Assembly (NCBI RefSeq): GCF_031157315.1
Contig: NZ_JAVIFU010000009.1
Coordinates: forward strand, 1 to 64,000
Origin: Paenibacillus sp. LHD-38
Lineage (GTDB): Bacteria; Bacillota; Bacilli; Paenibacillales; Paenibacillaceae
Length of the DNA: 64,000 nucleotides
Reading direction: 5' to 3'
Both the position numbers and the translations under genes were made by a program. This document shows, piece after piece, positions 16,965 to 26,989 of this stretch; positions within the stretch are counted from its first letter, which is position 1; each line of letters opens with the position of its first letter. Below the pieces are notes generated by a model. That model was not told the DNA's origin, did not search any database, and worked only from the letters and a program-made list of their open reading frames with translations.

Positions 16965-18068
16965 TCATAAGCCGCGCCGTTTGATTTCATTGTAGGCCAT
17001 GAACAGAGGCGCCACACCATGACCGTTATTATCAACTACTTCTTCTGAGTAGATATAATACTCTAGACTGCCGTCTCGAACTTCTCCGGTTTCCGGCTTT
17101 TTCCCAAGACCGGCGCTTCGGCAAATCCCGCCTAGTAATACTTCGCCTGCTTCTTCCCTCAAATAACGGGCGATTGTCCCGTTAAACGCCTGTAAACCGT
17201 ATACGGCATACTCCTCTGGCACATATCCCAATCTCGCGCCTTTCAAAATGGCATAAGCTAACATCAGCGTTCCGCTGGATTCGAGATAATTGTCCGGATG
17301 GTCCGCCCTATCCACGACCTGATACCACATGCCCTCATTATGCCTGTAAGGCAGCATGTCATCTATAAGCTCCTTCAAATAGGCTTTGAGGATACCGGTA
17401 TCTGCCGGCTCTCCTTCCAGCAGCTCCAGTACATCTACCAGCGCCATCGCGAACCAGCCGACCGCACGCCCCCATACATTCGGCGATTGCCCTGTCGTTT
17501 TATCGCACCAGAAAATATGGCGGCTCTCATCATAAGCGTGGCTGTACAACCGCTTTTGTTCGTTATATATATATTGGCGGACATTTTGGAACTGTTGAAT
17601 CGTATCGGAATAGTCCTTTTTCTCTGCGAATTGCTTCACGTACTGGACAAGAAACGGCTGCCCCATATACAATCCATCGAGCCAAACCTGATAGGGATAG
17701 TTTTCTTTATGCCAGAAAGACCCGGAATTCGTTCTCGGATAAGATTCTAGCTGTTGATACAGCAAATCCATTACTCTTTTATATTTGGGCTCCTGCTCTC
17801 TTTGAAATAAAGGAAACAAAATAACAGCCATCCTGATTTGATCGATATTATAGCTGTTCATTCGAATTTCATGAATATTCCCGCTCGAATCAAATAGCTG
17901 CTCTATAAAGCCTTTCACAAAGTCGTACTCCATTTTGCAGCCGGTTTGCTCATAGCTGTCCAAATACGCCTTTAAGATACAGCCCTCGATATAATGCCAC
18001 CTTACCGAAAACCATTTCCCGCCCGACATATATTGTTCTTTCAGTCTATCTACCAATTCATAAGTCAA
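16965..18068 (-). CDS. GH105 unsaturated uronyl hydrolase (YteR/YesR type)
   Basis: 367 residues from TTG 18068, which lies eight bases after GGAGG; the upstream in-frame GTG overlaps that ribosome site. No signal peptide, so cytoplasmic. An (alpha/alpha)6 barrel with the family hallmark VWLDGLYMGQPFLVQY (candidate catalytic Asp131) and SPNVWGRAVGWFAMALVD. Such enzymes remove the 4,5-unsaturated galacturonyl or glucuronyl end left by polysaccharide lyases on rhamnogalacturonan or similar oligosaccharides. It is followed in the operon by the acid-sugar catabolic genes and preceded by regulator and importer, so the importer probably brings in lyase products. No polysaccharide lyase gene is in the window. 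Confidence 0.88.
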   Translation of the reverse strand: MTYELVDRLKEQYMSGGKWFSVRWHYIEGCILKAYLDSYEQTGCKMEYDFVKGFIEQLFDSSGNIHEIRMNSYNIDQIRMAVILFPLFQREQEPKYKRVMDLLYQQLESYPRTNSGSFWHKENYPYQVWLDGLYMGQPFLVQYVKQFAEKKDYSDTIQQFQNVRQYIYNEQKRLYSHAYDESRHIFWCDKTTGQSPNVWGRAVGWFAMALVDVLELLEGEPADTGILKAYLKELIDDMLPYRHNEGMWYQVVDRADHPDNYLESSGTLMLAYAILKGARLGYVPEEYAVYGLQAFNGTIARYLREEAGEVLLGGICRSAGLGKKPETGEVRDGSLEYYIYSEEVVDNNGHGVAPLFMAYNEIKRRGL

Positions 18069-18121
18069 TAGAGGCACCTCCGCGATAGGTCATGCAATTA
18101 TGATCAGCCGCCAGAATACAG

Positions 18122-20371
18122 TTATAACGATCTCGAATGGGATTCTCTATACTGGCCCGGTGTCATGTCTGCAGCTTTGCGGAACGTCCGGATAAACCCG
18201 GTGGAGTTCGTATAGCCCAAACGTTCCGCGATTTCCGTAATCTTCATATTGCTGTCCCTTAGCCAAAGTTTGGCCATATTCATTCGGTAGTTCGTCAAAT
18301 ATTCGATAAACGTTATTCCAATTTCTTTCTTGAACACCCGGCTTAAATAGACAGGATGAAACCGGAATTGCTCAGCGCACATTTCCAGCGTAATATCCTG
18401 ATCGTATTTGTCTTGAATCAGCTCTACTATTTGGTGGGCGATATTGATATATTGCGAATCGATGCGCCCCTGCAGGAAGGCAAGGGTGGGCGGGATCAAC
18501 TCCGTCTTGAACCATGCCGTAATCTCCTCGGCCGTATTCAATTTCATGAACCGAATCATGACCGATTTGGTGCCGACCAGCCCGTCCAGTGTTCCGCCTT
18601 GCTGCTGAACAAGCCGATAGATTTTGGTAATTAATTGGAGCATAAGGGTTTGAAAATCATTAAATGACACATTTTTCACCAAAATCGCCGACGCATACTG
18701 GTTAAAATACTCATAAGCCGAGGTGGCATCGCCTGCTTTGAGCCCACCCACCATGCATTCTTCAAAGTGGCTCCAAGAGGCGGCGGGCTGAACACGATTT
18801 CGGTTGAGCGTTTCGATATCTTCATAGTTCAAGATGAGCTCATTGCCAAGGCTGATTCTGCGTTTAAGCGCTTCTAATGCCTCTGAGTAAGCGTCCATAG
18901 CGTCCGTGTACCTGTGAAACGGCCGACTGATGCCAATACTGATTTTTAGCTGAAGCAGCTCATGCACCTTCGACGCAATTAGCTCCGCCATTTGATAGAA
19001 GTAGCCCTTCAGCTCCTCCGGATCCTCTGAATCCCCCAGCAGCAGCGTGACCTGAGACTGATCCAGCAGCAGCGTACCCAAAATACAATCGGCAGGAATC
19101 AGCTCCGCTACGACATTATTGATCGCGAATAACAGCAGCTCCTTTTCACTATCCAAGTACCTTGTATCCTCTAGAGAATCGATCTGCAGAGCGAGCACGC
19201 CGAGCGCCTTCCCCTTTTCTCCGAAGCCATAGGTCTCATACTTATAGGAGAATTCGCTTTCTGTTACCTGTCCCATAATTAATTTCAACAGGAAAAATTC
19301 TTTGACCTGTCCGCGCTGAGCCTGCAGCTGCTGCTGCAAATCCTTTCCCGTACTAAACAATGAAGAAAATCGTTCCTCGATCAGTGCGAATTCATCCCGT
19401 TTTTTGAACCCGATGGACTCTCCCCCGAACTGCTCCAACATCGTAAACAGCCGACGGATTGGCCTATACATGCGGAAGGTTCCGTAGAAGGCGGCAAATG
19501 CGATTAGAATTAAAATAATGACACAAGCATTTAAGGTGATAAAAGCAATTTTCTTAGAATCCTTTGTAATCGCTTCCATAGATACGATAGAAACATAGGA
19601 CCAGCCGTTATAGGAGGAAACTCTATAATTGACCGCCATAGCGTCCGTTTCAAAATACCCCGTTTGGTCCAGCGCCGCTTGCATCTTTTGCAGGATAGAA
19701 GGCTGGACCCGAACGGTGCTGGAGCTGGATAAGAACGGCTCCCGATCTCGATTAAGTACATAAATGCTTCCTAATTGGGTGTTTTGCGCCAAATTGCTCA
19801 GTAACGCATCTTGCGATATATCAATAATCAGCAGCGCTTTAGCCTCAGTCGTAGAGGAGATCATGGGTAGATTAATGACCAACCGGATGTTATTTTTTTG
19901 TGAGACACTATCGGTATTAGCTAACCAAAATAAATTTTGGGGACGCTTGGCATATTCGTTCAGTAAGTCTTGATTCGGAAAATCTTCTGTAGACGTAAAG
20001 CCGAGATTGCTGATCATCCAATCGTGCTCCAGGTTAATTAGCCTCGTATCGGCTACACCCTCAATAGAATGAAGATTATACAAGCCTTTGGAGAGATTGT
20101 TGATCGTTTGGAAATCATCATTGTGCAAATCATCGTATAGAAAGTCGCTTACCAACGATGAATTGATATACTGCACAGCTGCCATTTCCACATTCTTTAA
20201 AATTTGTTCCATTCTCATCTGGTTTTGCAGTAGAATCTGTACGTTTCCCTCATTAACCTTCTTCCTAATATCCTTTGAGGCAATAAAGTAGGAAATGACT
20301 CCGATGGAAGCAACAGAAACTACACTGAGCAGAAGAGAGAAGACGAGCAATCGATATAAGTATTTAGGCAA
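18122..20371 (-). CDS. Membrane-anchored AraC-family regulator with extracellular sensor
   Basis: 749 residues from TTG 20371. The frame extends 21 codons upstream but only the TTG has a good ribosome site (AAGGAGAGG six bases before). Residues 5-30 are a first membrane helix, about 30-275 an extracellular Cache-like sensor, about 278-300 the second helix (ACVIILILIAFAAFYGTF). A central region with VKEFFLLKLIMGQV precedes the C-terminal AraC double HTH (about 650-745; ITLEMCAEQFRFHPVYLSRVF, ITEIAERLGYTNSTGFIRTF). It is a one-component regulator: it senses a ligand or binding protein outside and binds DNA inside. It sits inside the operon it probably activates, between solute-binding protein and GH105 genes, 44 bases before the latter. 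Confidence 0.85.
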   Translation of the reverse strand: MPKYLYRLLVFSLLLSVVSVASIGVISYFIASKDIRKKVNEGNVQILLQNQMRMEQILKNVEMAAVQYINSSLVSDFLYDDLHNDDFQTINNLSKGLYNLHSIEGVADTRLINLEHDWMISNLGFTSTEDFPNQDLLNEYAKRPQNLFWLANTDSVSQKNNIRLVINLPMISSTTEAKALLIIDISQDALLSNLAQNTQLGSIYVLNRDREPFLSSSSTVRVQPSILQKMQAALDQTGYFETDAMAVNYRVSSYNGWSYVSIVSMEAITKDSKKIAFITLNACVIILILIAFAAFYGTFRMYRPIRRLFTMLEQFGGESIGFKKRDEFALIEERFSSLFSTGKDLQQQLQAQRGQVKEFFLLKLIMGQVTESEFSYKYETYGFGEKGKALGVLALQIDSLEDTRYLDSEKELLLFAINNVVAELIPADCILGTLLLDQSQVTLLLGDSEDPEELKGYFYQMAELIASKVHELLQLKISIGISRPFHRYTDAMDAYSEALEALKRRISLGNELILNYEDIETLNRNRVQPAASWSHFEECMVGGLKAGDATSAYEYFNQYASAILVKNVSFNDFQTLMLQLITKIYRLVQQQGGTLDGLVGTKSVMIRFMKLNTAEEITAWFKTELIPPTLAFLQGRIDSQYINIAHQIVELIQDKYDQDITLEMCAEQFRFHPVYLSRVFKKEIGITFIEYLTNYRMNMAKLWLRDSNMKITEIAERLGYTNSTGFIRTFRKAADMTPGQYRESHSRSL

Positions 20372-20471
20372 TGGAAACCTCTCCTTCCTTCGCTTACAAG
20401 GCTTCGACATTACCATTATATCAGAGAAATACACGATGCCGATTGCTTAAGAATGCGCCGGTTTGAACGGC

Positions 20472-21986
20472 TTACTTCTTCTGCTTCGCATACTCGGCCG
20501 TATATTCTTCAATCACCTTGCCGCCGCCGGCCTTTTTCCATTTATCCACTTCCGCTTGCCACCCTGCCTCATCCATTTTTCCCATAATAAACTTGGTTTG
20601 GGCATCACGAATTAACGTGTCGAGCTCCCCGCCCTTTTCCAAATAAGTTTTGGAATTCAATGTTAACGCTGCATTAGGCACCGCATTTTCCAGGTTTTCG
20701 GCAACGACCTTCCAGCCCTTCGCCTGCAAGTCAGATAATTCCAGAGGCAGACCCGTACCGGTCACCTCAAACGCAGGCAGACTGTCACGATAAGGTTTAA
20801 CCTCAAGATTAAATAGGGACAAATCTATAAACTGCGCTTTTCCGTCAGATGTCTTATTGAAATGCTTGCCTTCAACCCCTCTAGTAAGAAGCGTCGACAT
20901 CTCCGGGTCCAGCAGTTTATCGAAGAAGCCGAGCAGCTGCTTTAGTTCTGCTTCTGACTTTACGCTCGATTTCGGGAAGACGAAAAAGCCATTATTGCCG
21001 GGTTCAGCCGGTACACGATTGCCCGATGGTCCCATATAAGGCACAATATCAACTACGCCATTAGGTACGGCCTTATTTAGGTTGACTTGAGAAGTCGCAG
21101 CTGCCGAGGCCACCGTATTGATCCGAATCCCCAAATTGCCTGCATTCCATTTATTATCGGCATCGGCTGTCTGAACAACGGAGAAGTCCTGATTGATTAA
21201 ATTTTCCTGATAAAGCCTGCGAAGCAGCTTCATGGCATCCAGGTACGGCTTGGTCATAAATTCAGCTACCAGCGTACCGTCTTCCACGCCCCATTTATTC
21301 GGCGCTCCCTGAGAAACCGCCAGCCGGGTCAGAAAGGAGCTGCTGGCAACCGGATCGTTGTAGGACTTATCAAGAAACATGCCGTACGTATCTTTCTGAC
21401 CATTCTTCTCAGGATCCTTCTCTGCGAGAGTCTTCATGATGTTATACCAGTCATCCAAGGTTACCGGAGGCTTCAGGCCAAGCTCGTCAAACCAATCCTT
21501 CCGGTAAACGATCCCTGCGCGGCCGAAGTCCCGGTACAAGGGCAATCCATAAAGCTTTCCATCTACCTTTATATTTTCGTAATACAGCGCGTTGACAGCC
21601 GATAAGTTTTTATAATCCTTAAGCAATGGACCGATCTCCCAAAACAAGCCGGATTGGATCGCGCCAAGCGTAGTGGCGTTCGACGTTATTTTAAATGCTT
21701 TGGGCATTTCGCTGGAGGCGATCATGATATTTTTCTTATCTTCAAAAGCGGCGGAAGGAATCCATTGCATTTCGATTTTTGAATTCGTATATTTCTCTAT
21801 GGCCAGCTCTACTTCGCTGTCTTTTTTCGGGGCCTCTCCTATTTGAGGCGTAGCGATCGTAACGATTAACGGCGTATTTCCTTCCTGCTTCGCGGTTGGC
21901 GTATCTTTCCCGTCTGCACACCCCGATAAACCGCCCGCAATCGTCAGCAATGAAACCATAAGAATAATGAAGCGCTTTCTTTTCAT
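20472..21986 (-). CDS. ABC transporter solute-binding lipoprotein (LplA-like)
   Basis: 504 residues. Signal peptide with lipobox LSGC (Cys23), short polar linker, then a family 1 binding fold (GLPLYRDFGRAGIVYRKDWF, LGLKPPVTLDDWYNIMKTLA). It is the binding component for the two permeases encoded just upstream and should deliver unsaturated or acidic oligosaccharides to be cleaved by GH105. AGGGGG lies before the ATG. As usual for this transporter class, no ATPase gene is nearby; a shared MsmX-type ATPase elsewhere would energise it. Confidence 0.92.
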   Translation of the reverse strand: MKRKRFIILMVSLLTIAGGLSGCADGKDTPTAKQEGNTPLIVTIATPQIGEAPKKDSEVELAIEKYTNSKIEMQWIPSAAFEDKKNIMIASSEMPKAFKITSNATTLGAIQSGLFWEIGPLLKDYKNLSAVNALYYENIKVDGKLYGLPLYRDFGRAGIVYRKDWFDELGLKPPVTLDDWYNIMKTLAEKDPEKNGQKDTYGMFLDKSYNDPVASSSFLTRLAVSQGAPNKWGVEDGTLVAEFMTKPYLDAMKLLRRLYQENLINQDFSVVQTADADNKWNAGNLGIRINTVASAAATSQVNLNKAVPNGVVDIVPYMGPSGNRVPAEPGNNGFFVFPKSSVKSEAELKQLLGFFDKLLDPEMSTLLTRGVEGKHFNKTSDGKAQFIDLSLFNLEVKPYRDSLPAFEVTGTGLPLELSDLQAKGWKVVAENLENAVPNAALTLNSKTYLEKGGELDTLIRDAQTKFIMGKMDEAGWQAEVDKWKKAGGGKVIEEYTAEYAKQKK

Positions 21987-22037
21987 GAGATAACCCCCTG
22001 AATTTTATTATACACAATGATACCCTTCGAAAAAAAA

Positions 22038-22919
22038 TTAACCTTTTACCGATCCTAATAGCACACCTTTGGCAAAATGCTTTTGTAAAAATGGGTAGAC
22101 GAGCACGATCGGGACAGTCGCGACTACAATGGAAGCCATTCGGATCGTCTGCGGCAAATAATCGGTTGGATCTTGCTGCGACGTTGTATCTCCGATTTGA
22201 TCTTGCGATAACAATACAATTTGTCTCAAAATAACCTGAACCGGAAATTTCTCGGCATCGTTCATATACATCACCGCATTAAAGAATGAATTCCAATGTC
22301 CTACAGCATAGAAAAGTCCGAATGTAGCCATTGCCGGCATGGATAACGGCAGAACGATACGGAACAATACCCCCAAGTCATTGCAGCCGTCGATCTTAGC
22401 CGAATCCTCCAAGCTATCAGGAATTTGCTGAAAAAAGTTCTTGAGCACGATCAAATTAAACGCGCTGATAGCAGTCGGAATCATCAAGGACCAATACGTA
22501 TTGATCATGCCGAATGCCTTGACAACAAAATAGGTCGGAATCAATCCCCCGCTGAAGAGCATAGTAACCAGAACCATGAGTAGAATCGTCCGGCGACCCC
22601 GTAACGTGGCTTTCGCCAAAGGGTACGCGGTAAATGAGGTCAATATGAGGTTAATGAACGTCCCGAGCACGGTCACATAAATCGAGATCAGTATGCTTCG
22701 AATCATCGTATCGGTTGAGAAGATATATTTATACGCTCCTAATGTAAACTTCGAAGGAAATAAGAGCAATCCGCCTTTAGCCACTTCCTCAGGGGTAGCA
22801 AAGGACACGGAAACGATATACACGAAGGGAATGATTGTGATTAGCGCTATCAGGATCAACAACGAATAGTTTACAGTATTAAACAGACGGTCACTCCAAT
22901 GCTTATCTTCCGCTAGCAT
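22038..22919 (-). CDS. Carbohydrate ABC transporter permease (LplC/MalG type)
   Basis: 293 residues, six predicted membrane helices. The cytoplasmic EAA loop that docks the ATPase is seen as EDSAKIDGCNDL followed by IVLPLSMP. The C-terminus KHFAKGVLLGSVKG is typical of the LplC branch. AGGAGG precedes the ATG; 20 bases separate it from the other permease and 51 from the solute-binding gene. Confidence 0.93.
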   Translation of the reverse strand: MLAEDKHWSDRLFNTVNYSLLILIALITIIPFVYIVSVSFATPEEVAKGGLLLFPSKFTLGAYKYIFSTDTMIRSILISIYVTVLGTFINLILTSFTAYPLAKATLRGRRTILLMVLVTMLFSGGLIPTYFVVKAFGMINTYWSLMIPTAISAFNLIVLKNFFQQIPDSLEDSAKIDGCNDLGVLFRIVLPLSMPAMATFGLFYAVGHWNSFFNAVMYMNDAEKFPVQVILRQIVLLSQDQIGDTTSQQDPTDYLPQTIRMASIVVATVPIVLVYPFLQKHFAKGVLLGSVKG

Positions 22920-22939
22920 ATTGAAACCTCCTGACGCTA

Positions 22940-23902
22940 TTAATAAATGCCTTCTTCACCGAGTTTTTTCGCCATCCAATTGGAGCCGAGCACAAGGACT
23001 AGCCCTACCATAGATTTAAACAGCCCGACAGCGGCACTATAGCTGTATTGTCCTTGGGTCAAGCCTTTCATATATACGTAAGTATCAAACACTTCCCCGA
23101 CTTCCCTGTTCATGGAGTTAAGCATGAGGAAGATGTGCTCGAAACCCGTGTCCAGAAAAGTACCCAAGCGCAGAATAAACAAAATAACGATCGTGCTGCG
23201 AATAGCCGGCAGCGTAATGTGCCAGAGCTGGCGCCAACGTCCTGCTCCATCTATGCGGGACGCTTCGTAGAGCTGAAGGTCTACTCCCGATAACGCGGCC
23301 AGAAAAATAATTGTTCCCCATCCTGCTTCTTTCCAGATCGACTGGCTGACGATCATCGTTCTGAACCAATCCTCGCTTAGCAGAAACGGAATTTTCTCTA
23401 TTCCGATGCTTTGGATCAATTCGTTTACAATCCCTCCTTCGGTAGTAAATAGTACATAGAATATGCCAACCGCTACTACCCATGATACAAAGTGCGGCAA
23501 GTACAATAACGTCTGAGCGAAGCGTTTGAATATTTTATTACGGACTTCATTTAACATAAGCGCTAGTACAATAGGAAGCGGAAAGAAAAACACTAAATTA
23601 TATATCGCTAACAAAATGGTATTTCGGAACAGTATCCAAAACTGCGGCTCTGTAAAAAATCGTTCAAAATGCTTCAGTCCTACCCAGGAACTGTTCATAA
23701 AACCGAGATGCGGTTGATAGTCCTCAAATGCCATGATCAAGCCAAACATAGGCACATATTTAAAAATGATGAAATACAAAATACCTGGAAATAAGATGAA
23801 ATACAACCATCGATCTCTGACAATATCCCTTACGAACAAAGACTCTTTAAATAAAAGGTACTTGTGTCTTGATTGTAACCGGGCTTCATGTTGCCCCTTC
23901 AT
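22940..23902 (-). CDS. Carbohydrate ABC transporter permease (LplB/MalF type)
   Basis: 320 residues from ATG 23902, preceded by GAGGGGG; an ATG nine codons upstream lacks a ribosome site. Six membrane helices; the LplB-type signature FKYVPMFGLIMAFEDYQP is present, and the EAA loop reads EASRIDGAGRW then ITLPAIRS. It is the first gene of the nine-gene galactarate/GH105 operon. Confidence 0.93.
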   Translation of the reverse strand: MKGQHEARLQSRHKYLLFKESLFVRDIVRDRWLYFILFPGILYFIIFKYVPMFGLIMAFEDYQPHLGFMNSSWVGLKHFERFFTEPQFWILFRNTILLAIYNLVFFFPLPIVLALMLNEVRNKIFKRFAQTLLYLPHFVSWVVAVGIFYVLFTTEGGIVNELIQSIGIEKIPFLLSEDWFRTMIVSQSIWKEAGWGTIIFLAALSGVDLQLYEASRIDGAGRWRQLWHITLPAIRSTIVILFILRLGTFLDTGFEHIFLMLNSMNREVGEVFDTYVYMKGLTQGQYSYSAAVGLFKSMVGLVLVLGSNWMAKKLGEEGIY

Positions 23903-23951
23903 CCGCCGTCCCCCTCTACTTAACTTCATGTGTGTATCGATTACAATTCAA

Positions 23952-23980
23952 ATCATAGGTTTCGGGGTTATGACTGGCAA
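23952..23980 (-). promoter_or_regulatory. Probable promoter of the galactarate/GH105 operon
   Basis: On the minus strand: -35 TTGCCA (23975-23980), 17 bases, -10 TATGAT (23952-23957), about 50 bases before the first permease start. No AAGTATACTT operator is present here. The rest of the divergent 314-base gap (23903-24216) holds only a possible TATAAT at 24166-24171 for the plus-strand gene. Confidence 0.5.
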
Positions 23981-24216
23981 TAGTACTGATCAAACTATCT
24001 GAATTCCGAGTCAAATTCGTAGAAAAGGAGTGTATATTGCATCATTTATGAGCTATTTGACCCGTGAATTATCATTCTTTTCAGCTGCATCGTATTATCT
24101 TAACCAGCTCTTGATTTGAATAAATTGGCATCTCACATTTCCGCGACCAGCTCTTTCTTTCGGCTTATAATAGATGAATGTCTATTTGGCTTTGAGAGAA
24201 GGAGTTTTTGTTCGTT

Positions 24217-26940
24217 ATGTATAAACGATTTGTACAAAAGTGTGTGCTGCTTTGCGGTATCGCGATGATGCTGTTGAACCTGAGTCCAGCCGGTCATCCG
24301 TCAGTAAGCGCAGCATGGGTCTACACGCCGGTTGTGTCGGAGGTTAAACTCGATACGGGCTCCGAGATCAAGAAAATGAAAATGGATGATCAACGAGGTT
24401 ATCTGTATGCAACGGCATCCGATACGAATGAGTTGCTGTTCATTAACTCTAATACGATGAAAATAGAGAAGCGGCTTGCTGTCGGTTCGCATCCGGGCGG
24501 GATGGACCAGGTGGGCAATAAAATGTATGTGGCTCTCCAAGGGGCAACCTTAATTGCGGTTGTGAACTTGGATACGAAGCTGGTGGAATCTACGATTATT
24601 ACGAAAATACAGCCTGCGCAGGTTGCCGTAGATGGCAGCAGCTTGTTCTATGCCGCTGGCGATCAATCGACCGAAATTCATCAAATTAATATGACAGATG
24701 GCACGGATACGATTATCGAACGCAGCATATATAAACCTGAGCTTGCCGTCGATCGGCTGTCACACCGTCTGTATGTAGGAAAGACAGGTGTTTCGGCCTA
24801 TGAGCTTAATGCCTATCGAACGACTACCGGAGAGAAACTGTGGTCGTACAAACCTGAAGGTAACGGATATGCCAGCTCTCTCGTGATCGATAATGGAGCT
24901 GTGTATTACGGCAGCCTTCATGTAGATCCGGACAAACTGAGGATCATATCCATTTCACCGGGCGAAGTATTGGATGCTGATTCCGCATTTGTCTATACGA
25001 CAAATGGCATTTACACGAAGAGTGTAGGTGCAACATCCGCCACCTATAATCCTCTATACGAAAATTCGCTTATTCAAGCGGACAGCATAAGAAATATATT
25101 TAGTTATGAACCTTTTTCGAAGACCATTAAGAAGTGGGTCTATAACCTGAATCCTTCCCAGAAGGCGATAGAATTCCAGCGAAGTTCCGACAGCGACAGC
25201 ATTTCGTTTAATTACAATCTTACTTCCTGGGTGCTTGGCAAAAATGAGAAATACTTGTATGCCATTTCGCCTGAGGCGAACCGTCTTCTGCAGATTGATA
25301 CAGCTTCGTTTACAGTTACTGGTGATCGGTACGTAGGCTCACTGCCTTCGGATGTGGAAATAAAAAATGGCGTGCTCTATATCTCGCTGAAAGGCAGTAC
25401 GCATATCGCCATGATTGATACACATCTGGAAACAAACTTTATGGCGCCCCTCACTGAACTGGAAGTCGGCCGGCTGACTTCCGACGTTGCTGCAGGGACA
25501 GGGAAGGCTTACTACACGACCGACCAAGGCTGGAATGAAGTGCATGAGTGGCCTTCAGCTGCGATTCACTTCACAGGATCATACAGTGATCCATCGCTTT
25601 CGCTGGGCCCGGATGAGTCAACGCTTTGGATCGGTGAAACCGGTTCGACAGGAAGCCGCCTATATCAGCTCGATGCCGTAACCGGCGAGTTGATTCAGAA
25701 GATGAAAGACGGCTATTCCAATTTTGGGAATAAAGTGTTGCTCGATGGCGATAAGGTTTATTATGCGTCCAGAAGATTTGATTCCGGCGATTTAGGGCTG
25801 ATCTACGGCACCTATGCAGACCAATTGTTATTTGCAAGAGGAAATACGGTGCTCGGTACCAATGCGTTTTATGACCGAGATACGTTTAATCCTGCTTACA
25901 AGCTGCCTCTCTCTGTTTCCCTCGGGCATATCACACAAGACGGTGCAATTCTGCTCTATGCGGCAGAAAGCAAGCCTTATGAGGATGATACGTACACTTT
26001 GTATAAATTCGATAACTTCAATACGATGAAAACGGCCATTCATAACAGGCTGCGCCCTCAAGATATTCGATTCGTCGACCGAAGCGCGGCATCGCAAATG
26101 ATTGACGGTCAATTGACGTTTCGTCCCGGCGCAATGGGGGATAAGGTGGCTCACTATGAACTCAGCTATTATGATGCCAATGATAAGCCTGTATCGGTAT
26201 CTACCGACCTTGATCTTGGCATTGTCTATCAGAAATTGCCCAACGGCACGATTTCGCAACGGATCACGTCTAAGAAAATTCTGCCGGCATCTATTAAGCA
26301 AATCGGTATCACGCCGGTAGTCAAAAACGGATTGAAGTTTGATGGTGCTATGGCGCTTCTTCCGCTGAATGACAACCGTACCGCAAGGAACAAGTTTGCG
26401 GATGTGCTGGACAATAATTTTGCAAAATTTGAGATTGAGACATTGGCAGCGAAACAAGTGATACAAGGCTACAAGGACGGAACCTTTAAGCTGCAGAGCT
26501 CAGTGACCCGTGCCGAGTTCGCTACGATGCTGGTGAAGGCTCTTCAACCTCCTTCCAACAAGGGAAAGTATTTTAAAGATGTGAACACGAACTCGTGGTA
26601 CTTCGGTGAAGTAGCCTCGAGTGCGCGGGCCGGACTGATTAAAGGTTATACGGACGGTACGTTCCGCCCGAATCAGAAGATTACACAGCAGGAGACGCTT
26701 GAAATTATCAATCAAGCGCTGCTGTATGATGGATATAAGCCGCCAAGCACAGGAACGCTGCTCAAGTTCAGCTTGCCAAGGGGATATGATGCGTGGTCCG
26801 AGCAAGCGATAGATCATTTGCTACGGGAGGGAATCATTAAAGAGAATGACGAGTTTCCGATCAATGCGGATAAGAAGTCGACGCGGGCCGAATCCGCCGA
26901 ACTGATTTATCGCTTGCTGTATGTGCTCAGAAAGGTATAA
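24217..26940 (+). CDS. Surface beta-propeller protein with C-terminal SLH anchor
   Basis: 907 residues from ATG 24217. Both possible starts fit poorly: the ATG is 12 bases after AAGGAG, an in-frame TTG at 24208 only three. Signal peptide to about residue 33 (cleavage near SVSAA). Residues about 40-500 form a YncE/quinoprotein-type propeller with repeated units such as GYLYATASDTNELLFINSNT. A sandwich-like linker follows. Residues about 735-907 contain three SLH repeats (VIQGYKDGTFKLQSSVTRAE; LIKGYTDGTFRPNQKITQQE; the last is divergent), which bind the pyruvylated cell-wall polymer. It is divergent from the galactarate operon and stands alone, ending in a strong terminator. Role unknown: perhaps display of a binding propeller on the surface. 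Confidence 0.85.
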   Translation: MYKRFVQKCVLLCGIAMMLLNLSPAGHPSVSAAWVYTPVVSEVKLDTGSEIKKMKMDDQRGYLYATASDTNELLFINSNTMKIEKRLAVGSHPGGMDQVGNKMYVALQGATLIAVVNLDTKLVESTIITKIQPAQVAVDGSSLFYAAGDQSTEIHQINMTDGTDTIIERSIYKPELAVDRLSHRLYVGKTGVSAYELNAYRTTTGEKLWSYKPEGNGYASSLVIDNGAVYYGSLHVDPDKLRIISISPGEVLDADSAFVYTTNGIYTKSVGATSATYNPLYENSLIQADSIRNIFSYEPFSKTIKKWVYNLNPSQKAIEFQRSSDSDSISFNYNLTSWVLGKNEKYLYAISPEANRLLQIDTASFTVTGDRYVGSLPSDVEIKNGVLYISLKGSTHIAMIDTHLETNFMAPLTELEVGRLTSDVAAGTGKAYYTTDQGWNEVHEWPSAAIHFTGSYSDPSLSLGPDESTLWIGETGSTGSRLYQLDAVTGELIQKMKDGYSNFGNKVLLDGDKVYYASRRFDSGDLGLIYGTYADQLLFARGNTVLGTNAFYDRDTFNPAYKLPLSVSLGHITQDGAILLYAAESKPYEDDTYTLYKFDNFNTMKTAIHNRLRPQDIRFVDRSAASQMIDGQLTFRPGAMGDKVAHYELSYYDANDKPVSVSTDLDLGIVYQKLPNGTISQRITSKKILPASIKQIGITPVVKNGLKFDGAMALLPLNDNRTARNKFADVLDNNFAKFEIETLAAKQVIQGYKDGTFKLQSSVTRAEFATMLVKALQPPSNKGKYFKDVNTNSWYFGEVASSARAGLIKGYTDGTFRPNQKITQQETLEIINQALLYDGYKPPSTGTLLKFSLPRGYDAWSEQAIDHLLREGIIKENDEFPINADKKSTRAESAELIYRLLYVLRKV

Positions 26941-26945
26941 AAAAA

Positions 26946-26989
26946 CGCCGTCTAAGTGTGCTATTATACGTCTTAGCGGCGATTTTTTT
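26946..26989 (+). terminator. Terminator after the propeller-SLH gene
   Basis: Stem CGCCGTCTAAG/CTTAGCGGCG (one bulge) followed by ATTTTTTT on the plus strand, five bases after the stop codon. Confidence 0.9.

Noticed and set aside
25828..26466. 212-codon minus-strand frame inside the propeller-SLH gene
   Set aside because: It is the antisense of a well-supported coding region, with Arg/Ile-rich low-quality sequence.
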